A stretch of 64,000 bases of DNA. Origin: Alphaproteobacteria bacterium (lineage in GTDB: Bacteria; Pseudomonadota; Alphaproteobacteria; Caulobacterales; Hyphomonadaceae). The stretch covers positions 62,001 through 126,000 of the forward strand of contig JAHJYW010000048.1 in assembly GCA_018827375.1 (NCBI GenBank), read 5' to 3'. This document shows positions 1 to 9,596 of this stretch, in pieces; positions within the stretch are counted from its first letter, which is position 1, and each line of letters starts with the position of its first letter. The notes beneath the pieces were generated by a model that was not told the origin of the DNA, did not search any database, and was given only the letters and a program-made list of their open reading frames with translations. The translations under genes and the position numbers were made by a program.

Positions 1-43
1 TAACGTGCCGGAACGGCTTTGGTTCATTGCAGGCGCGGCGGGC

Positions 44-75
44 TTGACGATAGGATCATATACCCATTATATAAT
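44..75 (+). promoter_or_regulatory. Putative promoter/operator of the S24 repressor gene
   Basis: A TTGACG hexamer (44-49) is followed after 17 bp by an AT-rich stretch (67-75) that contains a perfect 10-bp palindrome, ATTATATAAT (66-75). It lies 28 bp before the chosen ATG of the repressor. The palindrome over the -10 region would suit autorepression, which is an inference. Confidence 0.4.
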
Positions 76-102
76 ACGCAGGACAGAACAGGGCAATTTG
101 CC

Positions 103-720
103 ATGCAGCACCGGGATATCTGGCGGGGAATCGACCAGCTGGCCGCGCATCACGGCCTGTCGGCCTCGGGCCTTGCAAAGCGCGCCGGGCTCGACCCGAC
201 AGCGTTCAACCCGTCAAAACGCGAGGGTGCCGATGGCCGCCCGCGCTGGCCCTCGACCGAGAGCCTGGCCCGTGTGCTGGACGCTGTCGGCAGCGGGTTA
301 GATGATTTCGCCGCCATGGTGGAAGGGCGACGCGGGGGCCTCGCGCCGCTGATCGGCTTTGCGCAGGCGGGGCGGGACGGCTTTTTCGATGATGGTGGTT
401 TTCCGGTCGGCGCGGGCTGGGAAGAGGTGCGGTTCCCGGGGCTGGGTGACGAGGCCGTCTATGCGCTGCAGATCAGCGGCGATTCCATGGAGCCGGCCTA
501 TCGCGCGGGTGACCGGATCATTGTTGCGCCGGGCGCGGAGGTGAAGCCGGGCGACAGGGTCGTGGCGAAGACAACGGCCGGCGAAGTGATGGCCAAGGTG
601 CTGGAGCGGCGCAATACGCGCGTCGTGGACCTCGCCTCGCTGAACCCGGATTATCCGGTGCGCAGCTTCAAGCCGAACGAGATCGCCTGGATCGCGCGGA
701 TATTGTGGGCGAGCCAGTGA
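103..720 (+). CDS. XRE/S24-family transcriptional repressor (LexA/CI-like)
   Basis: A 205-residue DNA-binding regulator with a latent protease fold. Residues about 1-70 form a short helix-turn-helix region typical of alphaproteobacterial S24 proteins. Residues about 80-200 are the S24/LexA-type peptidase domain. Ser128 in SGDSM is the likely nucleophile, Lys165 in the EVMAKVL strand matches the catalytic lysine of LexA, and Ala89-Gly90 fits the self-cleavage bond. The ATG at 103 was preferred over an upstream ATG because the HTH begins there and a promoter-like region lies just before it. The gene overlaps the start of the next gene by a GTGA junction, so the two are probably co-transcribed. 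It could be a stress repressor or a domesticated phage repressor, and the target is unknown. Confidence 0.85.
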   Translation: MQHRDIWRGIDQLAAHHGLSASGLAKRAGLDPTAFNPSKREGADGRPRWPSTESLARVLDAVGSGLDDFAAMVEGRRGGLAPLIGFAQAGRDGFFDDGGFPVGAGWEEVRFPGLGDEAVYALQISGDSMEPAYRAGDRIIVAPGAEVKPGDRVVAKTTAGEVMAKVLERRNTRVVDLASLNPDYPVRSFKPNEIAWIARILWASQ

Positions 721-1076
721 GCGCGTTCATGTATCTTGTCATCAAGGCGCTCGTGTCGGGCATTATTGTTGCGGCGGTGTCTGAGATTGCCAAGCGCAAT
801 CCGGGGTTCGGGGCGCTGGTGGCGTCGCTGCCGCTGGTCTCGGTTCTGGGGATGATATGGCTTTGGCGTGACAAGCCGGATGTCGCGAATATGGCTGACC
901 ATGCCAGCGCCACGTTCTGGTATGTGCTACCCTCGCTGCCGATGTTCCTGCTGATCCCGGCGCTGTTGCGCCACGGATGGGGATTCTGGCCGTCCCTCAT
1001 TGCAGGCTGTATGCTGACGATTGGCCTCTACCTGCTTATGACCTGGATTGGGCCGAAATTCGGGCTGCGGCTCTAG
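717..1076 (+). CDS. DUF3147-like small membrane protein
   Basis: A hydrophobic protein of about 119 residues with roughly four membrane segments and a central GFGALVASLPLVSVLGMIW stretch characteristic of DUF3147-like inner-membrane proteins. No catalytic motif is visible and the function is unknown. The start may be the GTG at 717, which overlaps the stop of the S24 repressor (GTGA), or the ATG at 729. The GTG was chosen because of the translational-coupling geometry. Co-transcription with the repressor is likely. Confidence 0.7.
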   Translation: MSAFMYLVIKALVSGIIVAAVSEIAKRNPGFGALVASLPLVSVLGMIWLWRDKPDVANMADHASATFWYVLPSLPMFLLIPALLRHGWGFWPSLIAGCMLTIGLYLLMTWIGPKFGLRL

Positions 1077-1079
1077 CCT

Positions 1080-1547
1080 CTACCAGTAGGTCTCCATTAT
1101 CTCTGTTGACCAGCCGGGCTCGCGCAGGGCGCCCCTCGGCTGGAAGCCGGACATGACGGGTTTGATATCGAGGACGGGGGTGCCGTCGATGGCGTCAAGG
1201 CCCTTGAGGTGGATAACTGTTCCGTCGACGGAGATAATTTCGCAGATCGTGGCACCGAGGCGGTTGGGGCGGTTCTTACCGCGCTGGGCGAAGATGCCGA
1301 TTTTCGGCCAGTCCGTATTGCCGCGCGGATGGCGCGCGCCGGTGACGATTTTCGCGTCCGGTACCTGATCGAACAGGAAGATCACTTCGGCATGAGAGAA
1401 GGTCTCGAGGCCCATCAGGGCTTCTGCATTGAAGACGGCGGTGTCGAGCTCGATCCGGGCGGGAACGCTGTCCCAATCATCATCGATTGCTTCAGCCCGG
1501 TCACAGCGGACATGACCGACGGGACGCATGAGAAAAGGGTCTGACAT
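1080..1547 (-). CDS. trmO: tRNA (N6-threonylcarbamoyladenosine37-N6)-methyltransferase TrmO (TsaA/YaeB family)
   Basis: TrmO methylates t6A37 of certain tRNAs using S-adenosylmethionine in a beta-barrel fold. The 155-residue protein shows the family landmarks: an N-terminal PVGHVRC strand, a central segment ending in IGIFAQRGKNRPNRLGAT that matches the RPN-(P/R)-(I/L)G signature, and a late GLDAIDGTPVLDIKP motif. Length fits the short TsaA-domain form without the C-terminal extension of E. coli TrmO. The ATG at 1547 is preferred over a longer reading because it has an AGGAG about 6 nt upstream and the family starts there. It is convergent with the DUF3147 gene and divergent from the LysR gene. 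Confidence 0.88.
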   Translation of the reverse strand: MSDPFLMRPVGHVRCDRAEAIDDDWDSVPARIELDTAVFNAEALMGLETFSHAEVIFLFDQVPDAKIVTGARHPRGNTDWPKIGIFAQRGKNRPNRLGATICEIISVDGTVIHLKGLDAIDGTPVLDIKPVMSGFQPRGALREPGWSTEIMETYW

Positions 1548-1664
1548 GCCGGGAACTCCTGTCTGAAGCCGTGAAAATACACATTCAGGGGGAAATAGCG
1601 AATTCGCACATGCGGCGCATTCTCTGCTTGCCCTAAAGTCAAACTGGCGCCACAAACCGACCCC

Positions 1665-2570
1665 ATGGATTGGGGTAAGCTCAGATCATTTCACGCGGCG
1701 GCCGAAGCGGGCAGCCTGACATCAGCGGGCGAACGGCTCGGGATATCGCAGTCGGCTGTCTCGCGACAGATCGCGGCCCTGGAAGAAGCGCTGGGCGTCT
1801 CGCTGTTCCAGCGGCATGCGCGCGGGCTGGTAATGACGGATTCAGGCCATACGCTGTATCGCTCGACGATGGAGATGGCGGCGGCTGCGACCTCGGCCAA
1901 TGCGGCGCTGAAGGACCAGCAGGATACGCCACAAGGCGAGCTGATCGTGTCGGCGCCGGTGGCGTTCGGGTCGACCTGGCTGGTGCCAAGGCTGGGCGGG
2001 TTCACGAAGAAGCATCCGGACCTGCATCTCGACCTGAGGCTCGACGATAACGACTATGACCTGCTGAAACTTGAGGCGGAATGTGCCATCCGGCTGTGGG
2101 CGGCGGACAAGGCGGACCTGATCCAGCGCAAGCTCGGCACCGTGGCGACCAACCTCTATGCTTCGCCGGAATACCTGAAGCAGAAGGGCATGCCGCGCAC
2201 GCCGCAGGACCTCGATAACCACCGTATCATTGCCTATGGCGACGAGAGTTCCTTGCTCAACGTGATGAGCTTCGCCTGCCGGGTTGGCCGGGATGACAGC
2301 CCGCCGCGTCCGGCTTCGCTGAAGCTGAACAATGTGTTCGCCATGCTGCGCGCCGTAGATGCCGGGCTCGGCATTGCCGACGTGCCGGACTATATGGCCA
2401 GCACGATGCCGCGCCTTGTGAAAGTGCTGCCGGACCATGTCGGGCCGATCTTCGATCTCTATTTCGTCTATCCGAGCGACCTGCGCCGATCCAAGCGCGT
2501 GGCGGCCTTTCGCGACTTCGTGACGGCCGAGACGGAGCCTCTGCGGCGCCCGTCCATGCACCAAGGCTAG
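1665..2570 (+). CDS. LysR-family transcriptional regulator
   Basis: A 301-residue LysR regulator of normal length. Residues 1-60 carry the winged helix-turn-helix (AGSLTSAGERLGISQSAVSR), followed by a linker helix and a periplasmic-binding-like effector domain from about 90 to 295. The typical GxGIADVP stretch is near residue 240. LysR proteins usually bind the promoter of a divergent neighbour, which here is trmO across a 117-bp gap, but the target could lie elsewhere. The effector cannot be read from the sequence. Confidence 0.9.
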   Translation: MDWGKLRSFHAAAEAGSLTSAGERLGISQSAVSRQIAALEEALGVSLFQRHARGLVMTDSGHTLYRSTMEMAAAATSANAALKDQQDTPQGELIVSAPVAFGSTWLVPRLGGFTKKHPDLHLDLRLDDNDYDLLKLEAECAIRLWAADKADLIQRKLGTVATNLYASPEYLKQKGMPRTPQDLDNHRIIAYGDESSLLNVMSFACRVGRDDSPPRPASLKLNNVFAMLRAVDAGLGIADVPDYMASTMPRLVKVLPDHVGPIFDLYFVYPSDLRRSKRVAAFRDFVTAETEPLRRPSMHQG

Positions 2571-2623
2571 TTTGAACATTTGATGAAATGCATTTGTGCA
2601 TGGGTGGCTTGCTGTCATGCAGG

Positions 2624-2651
2624 TTGTGCTGCAGCTGCGAAGCTTTATCTA
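2624..2651 (+). promoter_or_regulatory. Putative promoter of candidate small RNA
   Basis: TTGTGC (2624-2629), a 16-bp spacer and TATCTA (2646-2651) predict a start near 2658. The same -35 hexamer and spacing precede the RNase P RNA in this window (TTGTGC-N16-TATATG), which supports it as a housekeeping-type promoter. Confidence 0.4.
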
Positions 2652-2657
2652 CAAAGC

Positions 2658-2769
2658 ATGCCTTGGGCCCCGGGCATTTCCCAATCTCCTCCGATTGGGC
2701 GTTTCCTCCCCCCTTCGGGGCCCAATACTCATCAGCCCGGCGCGTTCATTCGCTGCCGGGCTTTTTTTT
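2658..2769 (+). ncRNA. Candidate trans-acting small RNA with CCUCC (anti-Shine-Dalgarno) segments
   Basis: A region of about 110 nt after the LysR gene has no credible ORF but strong RNA structure. An outer stem pairs GGGCCCCG (2665-2672) with CGGGGCCC (2716-2723). Inside it, CCCAATC (2680-2686) pairs with GATTGGG (2693-2699) around a UCCUCC loop. A second pyrimidine run containing CCUCCCCCC (2705-2713) is unpaired in this fold. An alternative fold pairs ATTGGGC (2694-2700) with GCCCAAT (2720-2726). An intrinsic terminator ends it. This layout recalls alphaproteobacterial anti-Shine-Dalgarno RNAs such as the cuckoo RNAs and the alpha-r14/15 families, but a family assignment is inference. Confidence 0.5.
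2735..2769 (+). terminator. Intrinsic terminator (small RNA or LysR transcript)
   Basis: GCCCGGC (2735-2741) pairs perfectly with GCCGGGC (2755-2761) and is followed directly by eight T residues (2762-2769). It points along the plus strand. Confidence 0.85.
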
Positions 2770-2899
2770 GTTTCGCGCACGCCAAGGGCGCCCATCGCGG
2801 CGCGAAAGGTGCCCTGACAGGGAAAAATACATTCGCTTGTTTTTGCTCTACCTTAGGGGGAGCAGCGCAAAGGGCGCTACGCGCGTGCCCCGCGCCACG

Positions 2900-2929
2900 A
2901 AAAAGGGGCCCCACTGGGGAGCCCCTTTT
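2900..2929. terminator. Bidirectional intrinsic terminator downstream of dps
   Basis: AAAAGGGGC (2901-2909) pairs with GCCCCTTTT (2921-2929), giving T runs on both strands. It lies 32 bp past the dps stop on the minus strand. The stretch between 2770 and 2900 holds no gene that I can support. Confidence 0.8.
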
Positions 2930-2960
2930 ATACGCGGTATCTTGAAACCTGCTGGCGGGC

Positions 2961-3425
2961 CTAGAGGTTGGCGCGCAGCATCCAGGCGGTTTTCTCGGAA
3001 ACGTCGGCGCGGCGGGTCATCAGGTCGACGGTCACGATGTCATTGTTTTCCTCGGCAACCTTGAGGCCGATCTTGGCGGCGCGGCTGATCGCTTCGTGGC
3101 CTTTGACCAGGTTCGAGATCATGGCTTCAGCCTCCGGCACGCCATTGTCCGGCTTGATTGTGGCTTCTTCCAGCATTTCAGCGGACGAACCCGGCGCGAA
3201 ATGGCCGAGGGCGCGGATGCGCTCGGCAATCTCGTCGAGCGCGGTCCAGAGCTCTGTATACTGGGTCATGAACATGCCGTGCAGCGAGTTGAATCGCGGG
3301 CCTGTCACGTTCCAGTGGTAACCATGGGTCTTCACATAGAGGGCATAGGTCTCGCCGAGCAGCACGCTCAGTGCCTGCGCGGAAGACTGGCGGGCCTTGT
3401 CGTTCATTCCGATATCAATGGGCAT
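2961..3425 (-). CDS. dps: Dps/ferritin-like DNA-protection protein
   Basis: A 154-residue four-helix miniferritin that stores iron and shields DNA during starvation and peroxide stress, normally as a cytoplasmic dodecamer. The ferroxidase landmarks are His37-Trp38-Asn39 and His49, spaced 12 residues apart as in E. coli Dps. The helix ending in LDEIAERIRALG is characteristic. Residue 53, four after His49 and usually acidic, is Met here, so iron oxidation may be altered. The ATG at 3425 has an AGGAG upstream. The longer reading from 3470 adds residues not found in the family. Confidence 0.9.
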   Translation of the reverse strand: MPIDIGMNDKARQSSAQALSVLLGETYALYVKTHGYHWNVTGPRFNSLHGMFMTQYTELWTALDEIAERIRALGHFAPGSSAEMLEEATIKPDNGVPEAEAMISNLVKGHEAISRAAKIGLKVAEENNDIVTVDLMTRRADVSEKTAWMLRANL

Positions 3426-3521
3426 GGGATTCTCCTGTATCTCTAGCACCTGTACGTCGCAGATGGGCATTCGATCCCTATTTTACCAATCAATAGTAGC
3501 TGGCTGAACTATAGACGCAGT

Positions 3522-4958
<1,437 letters not shown>

Positions 4959-4998
4959 TCAGGCTATCTGCCTGGTCTGGTGGAGGACGACCGAGGCC

Positions 4999-5325
4999 AT
5001 GGTCTCATCGAACAATATTTATCCCATTGAAGAGATATGGGATCTTTTCATGCATGAGATGCGCCATGGCGCGTCTGATCTGGGCATCTGGCTGGAGCGC
5101 CTGAGCGATGCACAGCGTGTGCTTGGACTCTGTGTATTTGCGCTGATCCTGCTGATCCTGGCCTTTCGTCCGCAGCAGCTGGCAAAGCGCCAAAAAAAGC
5201 GCGAAGCCAAGCAGGGCAGCGAGTTTATCTTTGCGCTGGCGATCGTCATGGTCTTCGCCTTTGGCGTCGGCTGGGCCTTCGATGGACGCCTGGATGTCGG
5301 GCATCTGATCGGCAAACTGTTCTAG
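4999..5325 (+). CDS. Small two-helix membrane protein of unknown function
   Basis: About 108 residues from the ATG at 4999, which follows GGAGGA (4982-4987). A soluble N-terminal part of about 40 residues precedes two membrane segments (VLGLCVFALILLILAF and FALAIVMVFAFGVGWAF) joined by a very basic loop (RPQQLAKRQKKREAKQ). I do not recognise the family. The open frame runs upstream to 4750 but that part has no coding character. It ends 39 bp before uvrC and may share its transcript. Confidence 0.55.
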   Translation: MVSSNNIYPIEEIWDLFMHEMRHGASDLGIWLERLSDAQRVLGLCVFALILLILAFRPQQLAKRQKKREAKQGSEFIFALAIVMVFAFGVGWAFDGRLDVGHLIGKLF

Positions 5326-5364
5326 GCCTCGCAAGCAGGGCGCGCAGGCGCTATCTAGGGAGCC

Positions 5365-7239
5365 ATGGAATCGCACGATCATGACGCAACCACGCTTCGC
5401 GGCGTCGACGTCATCAAGGACAATCTGAAACGGCTGCCCGGTCGGCCCGGTGTCTATCGCATGTTCGGTGATGGGGGCGAGGTGCTGTACGTGGGCAAGG
5501 CACGCGACCTGAAGGCGCGCGTGTCGAACTATGCCCGCCTTGGCGGGCATACGCAGCGGATTGCCCGGATGATCCTGATGACGCGGCGGATGGAATTCGT
5601 CGTGACCGAGAGCGAGACCGAGGCGCTGCTGCTGGAAGCCAGCCTGATCAAGAGCCTGAAGCCGCGCTTCAATGTGCTGCTGCGCGATGACAAGTCGTTT
5701 CCCTATATCCTCATCCGGCGGAACCATGAGGCGCCACAGATCAAGAAGTATCGTGGCACCAAGCATAATGAGGGCGATTATTTCGGACCGTTCGCGAGCG
5801 CCGGGGCGGTGATGCAGACGCTGGATACGCTGCAGAAGGCCTTCCTGCTGCGCACCTGCGAGGACAGCGTTTTCAATGCGCGCACGCGGCCCTGCATGCT
5901 GCACCAGATCAAGCGCTGTTCGGCGCCATGCGTGGGGCTGATCTCGAAAGAGGATTATACCGAGCTGGCCGATGAGGCCGCCGACTTCCTGCGCGGGAAA
6001 GGGGCCGACCTGCAGAAGCGCCTGGCCGAAGAGATGGACGTCGCGGCCGAGGCGACGGAGTTCGAGACGGCAGCGCGCCTGCGTGACCGCATCCGGGCAC
6101 TGGCCCATGTGCGCGCGACGCAGGACGTGAACCCGGACGGGCTGGAAGAGGCCGATATCTTTGCCATCGCGATGGAGGGCGGCGTCTCATGCGTGCAGGT
6201 GTTCTTCATCCGCGCGGGGCAGAACTGGGGCGCGACGGCGCACTATCCGCGCCATGACAGCGAGCAAACCAAGGAGGAAGTGCTGGCCGCCTTCCTCGTG
6301 CAATTCTATGACAAGCGCCCGCCGCCGAAACTGATCCTGGTCAACGAGATGCCGGAGCAGGCGAGCCTGATCGGCGAGGCGCTGGAGCTGAAGATTGACC
6401 GGCGCGTGGAGATACGCCGGCCAGAGCGCGGATCGAAGCGGGACCTCGTCACGCAGGCTGAGCGCAACGCGACCGAGGCCGTGACCCGCAAGCTGGCCGA
6501 GACGGCGAGCCAGTCGCGGCTGCTGGACGAGGTGCAGAAGCTTTTCGAACTGGAGAAGTTGCCGGAGCGGATCGAGATTTACGATAACTCGCACATCCAG
6601 GGCACCAATGCCGTAGGCGGCATGGTTGTCGCCGGACCGGACGGGTTCATGAAGACGGCCTATCGCAAGTTTAATATCAAGGACACCGAGATCGAGCCGG
6701 GCGATGATTACGGCATGATGCGCGAAGTGATGCGGCGGCGCTTTGCGCGCGGCTTGAAGGAAAAGGCGGTCGGTAATGACCGCAACTGGCCTGACCTTGT
6801 GCTGATCGATGGCGGTCTGGGACAGCTGAACGCCGTGCTGGAGGCGCTGGCCGGGCTGGGCCTTGGGCCGAATGACGTGAACCTTGTGTCGATTGCCAAG
6901 GGCGTTGACCGCAATGCGGGCCGCGAGCAGTTCTTCCGCCCCGGACGGGCGCCGTTTAAACTGCCGGAGACGGCGCCGGTGCTTTATTACCTGCAGCGGC
7001 TGCGCGACGAGGCGCACCGCTGGGCCATCGGTGCGCACCGCGCGAAACGGTCGGCCGACATTGCCCGTTCACCGCTGGACGAGATCGAGGGGATCGGCCC
7101 GGCGCGCAAGAAGGCGCTCTTGCAGTATTTCGGCTCGGCGCGCGGCGTGTCACGGGCGAAGGTGGCGGACCTGATGGCGGTCGAGGGCGTGAACGAGGCG
7201 CTGGCCGAGCGGATCTATGGGCATTTCCATAGCGGCTGA
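5365..7239 (+). CDS. uvrC: UvrABC excinuclease subunit C
   Basis: UvrC makes the 3' and 5' incisions around bulky DNA lesions after UvrAB recognition. The 624-residue protein has all domains in order. The GIY-YIG 3'-incision nuclease has GVY at 29-31 and YVGKA at 42-46. A UvrB-binding UVR segment lies near 210-245. The RNase H-like 5' nuclease includes [16 protein letters not shown] and [17 protein letters not shown]-terminal tandem helix-hairpin-helix starts near [14 protein letters not shown]. Length is normal. The ATG at 5365 keeps about 20 residues before the GIY-YIG core. Confidence 0.97.
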   Translation: MESHDHDATTLRGVDVIKDNLKRLPGRPGVYRMFGDGGEVLYVGKARDLKARVSNYARLGGHTQRIARMILMTRRMEFVVTESETEALLLEASLIKSLKPRFNVLLRDDKSFPYILIRRNHEAPQIKKYRGTKHNEGDYFGPFASAGAVMQTLDTLQKAFLLRTCEDSVFNARTRPCMLHQIKRCSAPCVGLISKEDYTELADEAADFLRGKGADLQKRLAEEMDVAAEATEFETAARLRDRIRALAHVRATQDVNPDGLEEADIFAIAMEGGVSCVQVFFIRAGQNWGATAHYPRHDSEQTKEEVLAAFLVQFYDKRPPPKLILVNEMPEQASLIGEALELKIDRRVEIRRPERGSKRDLVTQAERNATEAVTRKLAETASQSRLLDEVQKLFELEKLPERIEIYDNSHIQGTNAVGGMVVAGPDGFMKTAYRKFNIKDTEIEPGDDYGMMREVMRRRFARGLKEKAVGNDRNWPDLVLIDGGLGQLNAVLEALAGLGLGPNDVNLVSIAKGVDRNAGREQFFRPGRAPFKLPETAPVLYYLQRLRDEAHRWAIGAHRAKRSADIARSPLDEIEGIGPARKKALLQYFGSARGVSRAKVADLMAVEGVNEALAERIYGHFHSG

Positions 7240-7242
7240 GGC

Positions 7243-7854
7243 CTAGTTGGCGACCTTTTTCTGGGCGCGCACCGTCAGTGCGGCAAGATAGCTTTCAATC
7301 AGCAGCACGAGTTCGTCCTCAAGCGGACCTGCTTCAAGGGCGAGTTCCGGTTCGGCGGCGGCGGCGCGAAGCAGGCAGACGACCGTGTGTGTCAGCACAA
7401 ACGCTGCCTCGCGTCCGAAGGAGAAACTCAGTTCCTCGCGTTCTTTTACAGACTCAAGAAAGGCATTGTGATGATCGCTGATCACTTGCTCTCCGCGCGC
7501 ACGAATGAGCGCATCGCCCAGGACGATGCGCGTTTCCACTGATCCCTGGAGGCCATTCATCAGGGCCTGGATAACCGGGCGCGCACCGCCCTCCGGCTGT
7601 TCAATCATGATGCGCGTGATTTCCTGACGGATGGCTTCGGCTTCGCGCTCGCCCATGGCGGCCAGGATGGCCTCCCGGTCGCTGAAATACTGATAGAGCG
7701 TGCCGATGCTCACGCCAGCGCGTTCCGAGATCCGGTTGGTGGTCAGTTTGGCATGACCTTCGGTCTCAAGAATATGAAACGTCGCTTCAAGAATAGCGTC
7801 CACGGTGGCCTGCGAGCGGGCCTGCTTTGGGTTTCTTCTTGTCTTTTCAGGCAT
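7243..7854 (-). CDS. TetR-family transcriptional repressor
   Basis: A 203-residue TetR regulator. The HTH spans about residues 15-60, with TTNRISERAGVSIGTLYQYF containing the recognition helix. The C-terminal ligand domain is unassigned. It is divergent from the MpaB-type oxygenase gene across 114 bp that contain AT-rich inverted repeats, so it probably controls that gene and itself. The stop lies 3 bp after the convergent uvrC stop. Confidence 0.88.
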   Translation of the reverse strand: MPEKTRRNPKQARSQATVDAILEATFHILETEGHAKLTTNRISERAGVSIGTLYQYFSDREAILAAMGEREAEAIRQEITRIMIEQPEGGARPVIQALMNGLQGSVETRIVLGDALIRARGEQVISDHHNAFLESVKEREELSFSFGREAAFVLTHTVVCLLRAAAAEPELALEAGPLEDELVLLIESYLAALTVRAQKKVAN

Positions 7855-7901
7855 TTATATATTTCTCCCGCATTGTTGCGTTCGCTTCGCCCTAAGCGAG
7901 T

Positions 7902-7928
7902 AGAAAATATGAGTATTTCTCACATATA
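7902..7928. promoter_or_regulatory. Candidate TetR operator between divergent genes
   Basis: AGAAA (7902-7906) and TTTCT (7916-7920) form an inverted repeat, overlapped by a second imperfect dyad of ATATGAG and CTCACATAT (7908-7928). It sits between the TetR gene and its divergent oxygenase neighbour, where a TetR operator would be expected. Confidence 0.35.
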
Positions 7929-7968
7929 TAGACCAGCCTGCCAATAGAGCAGCTTGAGGGGTCGAAAC

Positions 7969-9303
7969 ATGTCTGATGTTCCAGCGTCCATCCACGCGCG
8001 CATTGCCAAGCAGAAGGTCACCTTACCGGCCATGTATGGTGATGTCGATTTCTCGGTGATGCCCGAGCGCTATACCGAGGATGTTTCGGCAAGCTCGATT
8101 GCCGCCTATGCGGACAAGTTCCCGGCACCGCCTGCTGATATGGTAGAGCGCGTGCGCGCCTATACAATGCTGGGCGACGTGACGGCCGATGCCTATGCGG
8201 CGCTGATGGGCGAATATGGCTTCAAGAAGCTGGTCGACATGCTGCAGACCGCCTGTGACAGGGGCATCGCCGCCGTGCCGGACGCGCCGCCGGAACTGGT
8301 TGCGCTGATCGCCGAGATGGAAACAAAGCCGGACTGGCTGAACATGGATATGGTACGCAAGGGCGCGCGGCTTAACAGGCTGCCGATGGCGGTGGCGGCA
8401 CCGTGGATGATCCGCGGCTCTTTCCTGGCGACCTTCCTGAACAAGTACACGGCGCTGCCAATGGCGCTGACCGGGACACTGAGCGGCACGACCGCTGCGC
8501 GGCGCGTGAACGAGACGGCGACCTTCTTTACCGTGACGACCCTGCCGGGGGCGATGGAGCCGCATGGCGAGGGATTCAAGGCAGCGGCCATGGTGCGCCT
8601 GATGCATTCTATGGTGCGGTTCAATGTGTTGCGGCGCGTGAAGGGCTGGGACGTGGCCGTATACGGCATTCCGATCCCGCAGGTGGACCAGATGCCGGCC
8701 GGCCTGATCGACGTGTTCCTGCTGGCCTACCAGATGGTGGCCGAGGGTCGCACGGAGTTCACTGCAGATGAGCGCGCGCGGGTCGAGTTCAGCCGTTATC
8801 GCTGTTACCTTCTGGGCCTGCCGGAAGACTTGCTGATGGATACGCCGCAGGGGATTATCGACATCATGAATGCGCGGGGCGGATCGATCCGCGACGGGTT
8901 TGACGATGCGACCTGCGGGGCGCTCGTGCGGGCGACACTGGCGGCCTACATGCCGCCGGACAAGTCATTCGGCAGCCGCGTGTTCGATGCCATCGAGAAG
9001 CGGTTCTCGCGCATCGTGTTCATCCAGCAATTCCTCGGCGGAGACCGCAAGGCGGCCGCCGACATGGGGGTGCCGGTGAGCAACCTGGATTATGCGGTCG
9101 CGGCCGTGATGGGCACCGGAATTGCGCTGAAGATGGCGGCCTACAAGCTGGCCCTGGCGACGCCGGGCCTGAAAACCGTCGCCGACCGGCGGCTGACGGG
9201 CAAGATACGCAAGTTGCTGGCGCGCTATGGCCATGCCGAGTTCACGACGGATGCGGGGGCATATCGGCCTGCGACCCCGGCATCGGCGGCGCACAGTCAC
9301 TGA
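7969..9303 (+). CDS. MpaB-family oxygenase (DUF2236; rubber-oxygenase/Lcp-like fold)
   Basis: A 444-residue protein of the MpaB/Lcp-type haem oxygenase superfamily. The central region has the R-x-N-E-T-A-T-F-F segment and the AAAMVRLMHSMVRF helix that carries a conserved Arg and likely haem-ligand His, followed by VAVYGIPIPQVDQM and a helical C-terminal half. Relatives oxidatively cleave C=C bonds of isoprenoid chains, and bacterial substrates are mostly unknown. No signal peptide is seen, so it is probably cytoplasmic. The ATG at 7969 has GAGGGG upstream and is preferred to a TTG at 7954. Control by the divergent TetR is inferred. Confidence 0.75.
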   Translation: MSDVPASIHARIAKQKVTLPAMYGDVDFSVMPERYTEDVSASSIAAYADKFPAPPADMVERVRAYTMLGDVTADAYAALMGEYGFKKLVDMLQTACDRGIAAVPDAPPELVALIAEMETKPDWLNMDMVRKGARLNRLPMAVAAPWMIRGSFLATFLNKYTALPMALTGTLSGTTAARRVNETATFFTVTTLPGAMEPHGEGFKAAAMVRLMHSMVRFNVLRRVKGWDVAVYGIPIPQVDQMPAGLIDVFLLAYQMVAEGRTEFTADERARVEFSRYRCYLLGLPEDLLMDTPQGIIDIMNARGGSIRDGFDDATCGALVRATLAAYMPPDKSFGSRVFDAIEKRFSRIVFIQQFLGGDRKAAADMGVPVSNLDYAVAAVMGTGIALKMAAYKLALATPGLKTVADRRLTGKIRKLLARYGHAEFTTDAGAYRPATPASAAHSH

Positions 9304-9465
9304 CGGGCCTGCCGGACCGCCCCCTTACGGTCCGATAGGCTCTTGCGGGGGCGGCGGGGCTGGTCTCACTCCCAGTCCCGCTTGCCCGTTGCCCAGGGGT
9401 ACAGGCCCACACCCTTCTTGTTTCATCGCCTCGATCTGTAGTGTTTGCTGCAGGGCGGAAAATAT

Positions 9466-9480
9466 TTAACAAATTCTTAT
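9466..9480 (+). promoter_or_regulatory. CtrA-like box upstream of the YadA-like adhesin gene
   Basis: TTAA-CAAATTC-TTAT matches the CtrA consensus TTAA-N7-TTAA with one mismatch, 117 bp before the adhesin ATG. The gap 9304-9596 also holds a hairpin, CGGACCG/CGGTCCG (about 9312-9332), just after the oxygenase gene and no gene that I can support. Confidence 0.3.
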
Positions 9481-9596
9481 CAACGCACTGATCCAGTTTT
9501 CCACGCTGCCCGTAAATTATTGTACACGCTATATTATATGGCGAGGTGATAGCGGCTGGGCATACCGCCCGGCGTCAATGGAAAGGGATACGGGTG

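Noticed and set aside
3480-3520. OxyR-type operator (ATAG-N7 repeats) upstream of dps
   Set aside because: Only the first tetramer fits and the others mismatch. A TAAAAT -10-like hexamer (3480-3485, minus strand) is present but no convincing -35 pairs with it.
5005-6108. A 367-codon open frame on the minus strand across the small membrane protein gene and uvrC
   Set aside because: It is antisense to a clear uvrC, has no recognisable domain and reflects high-GC codon bias.
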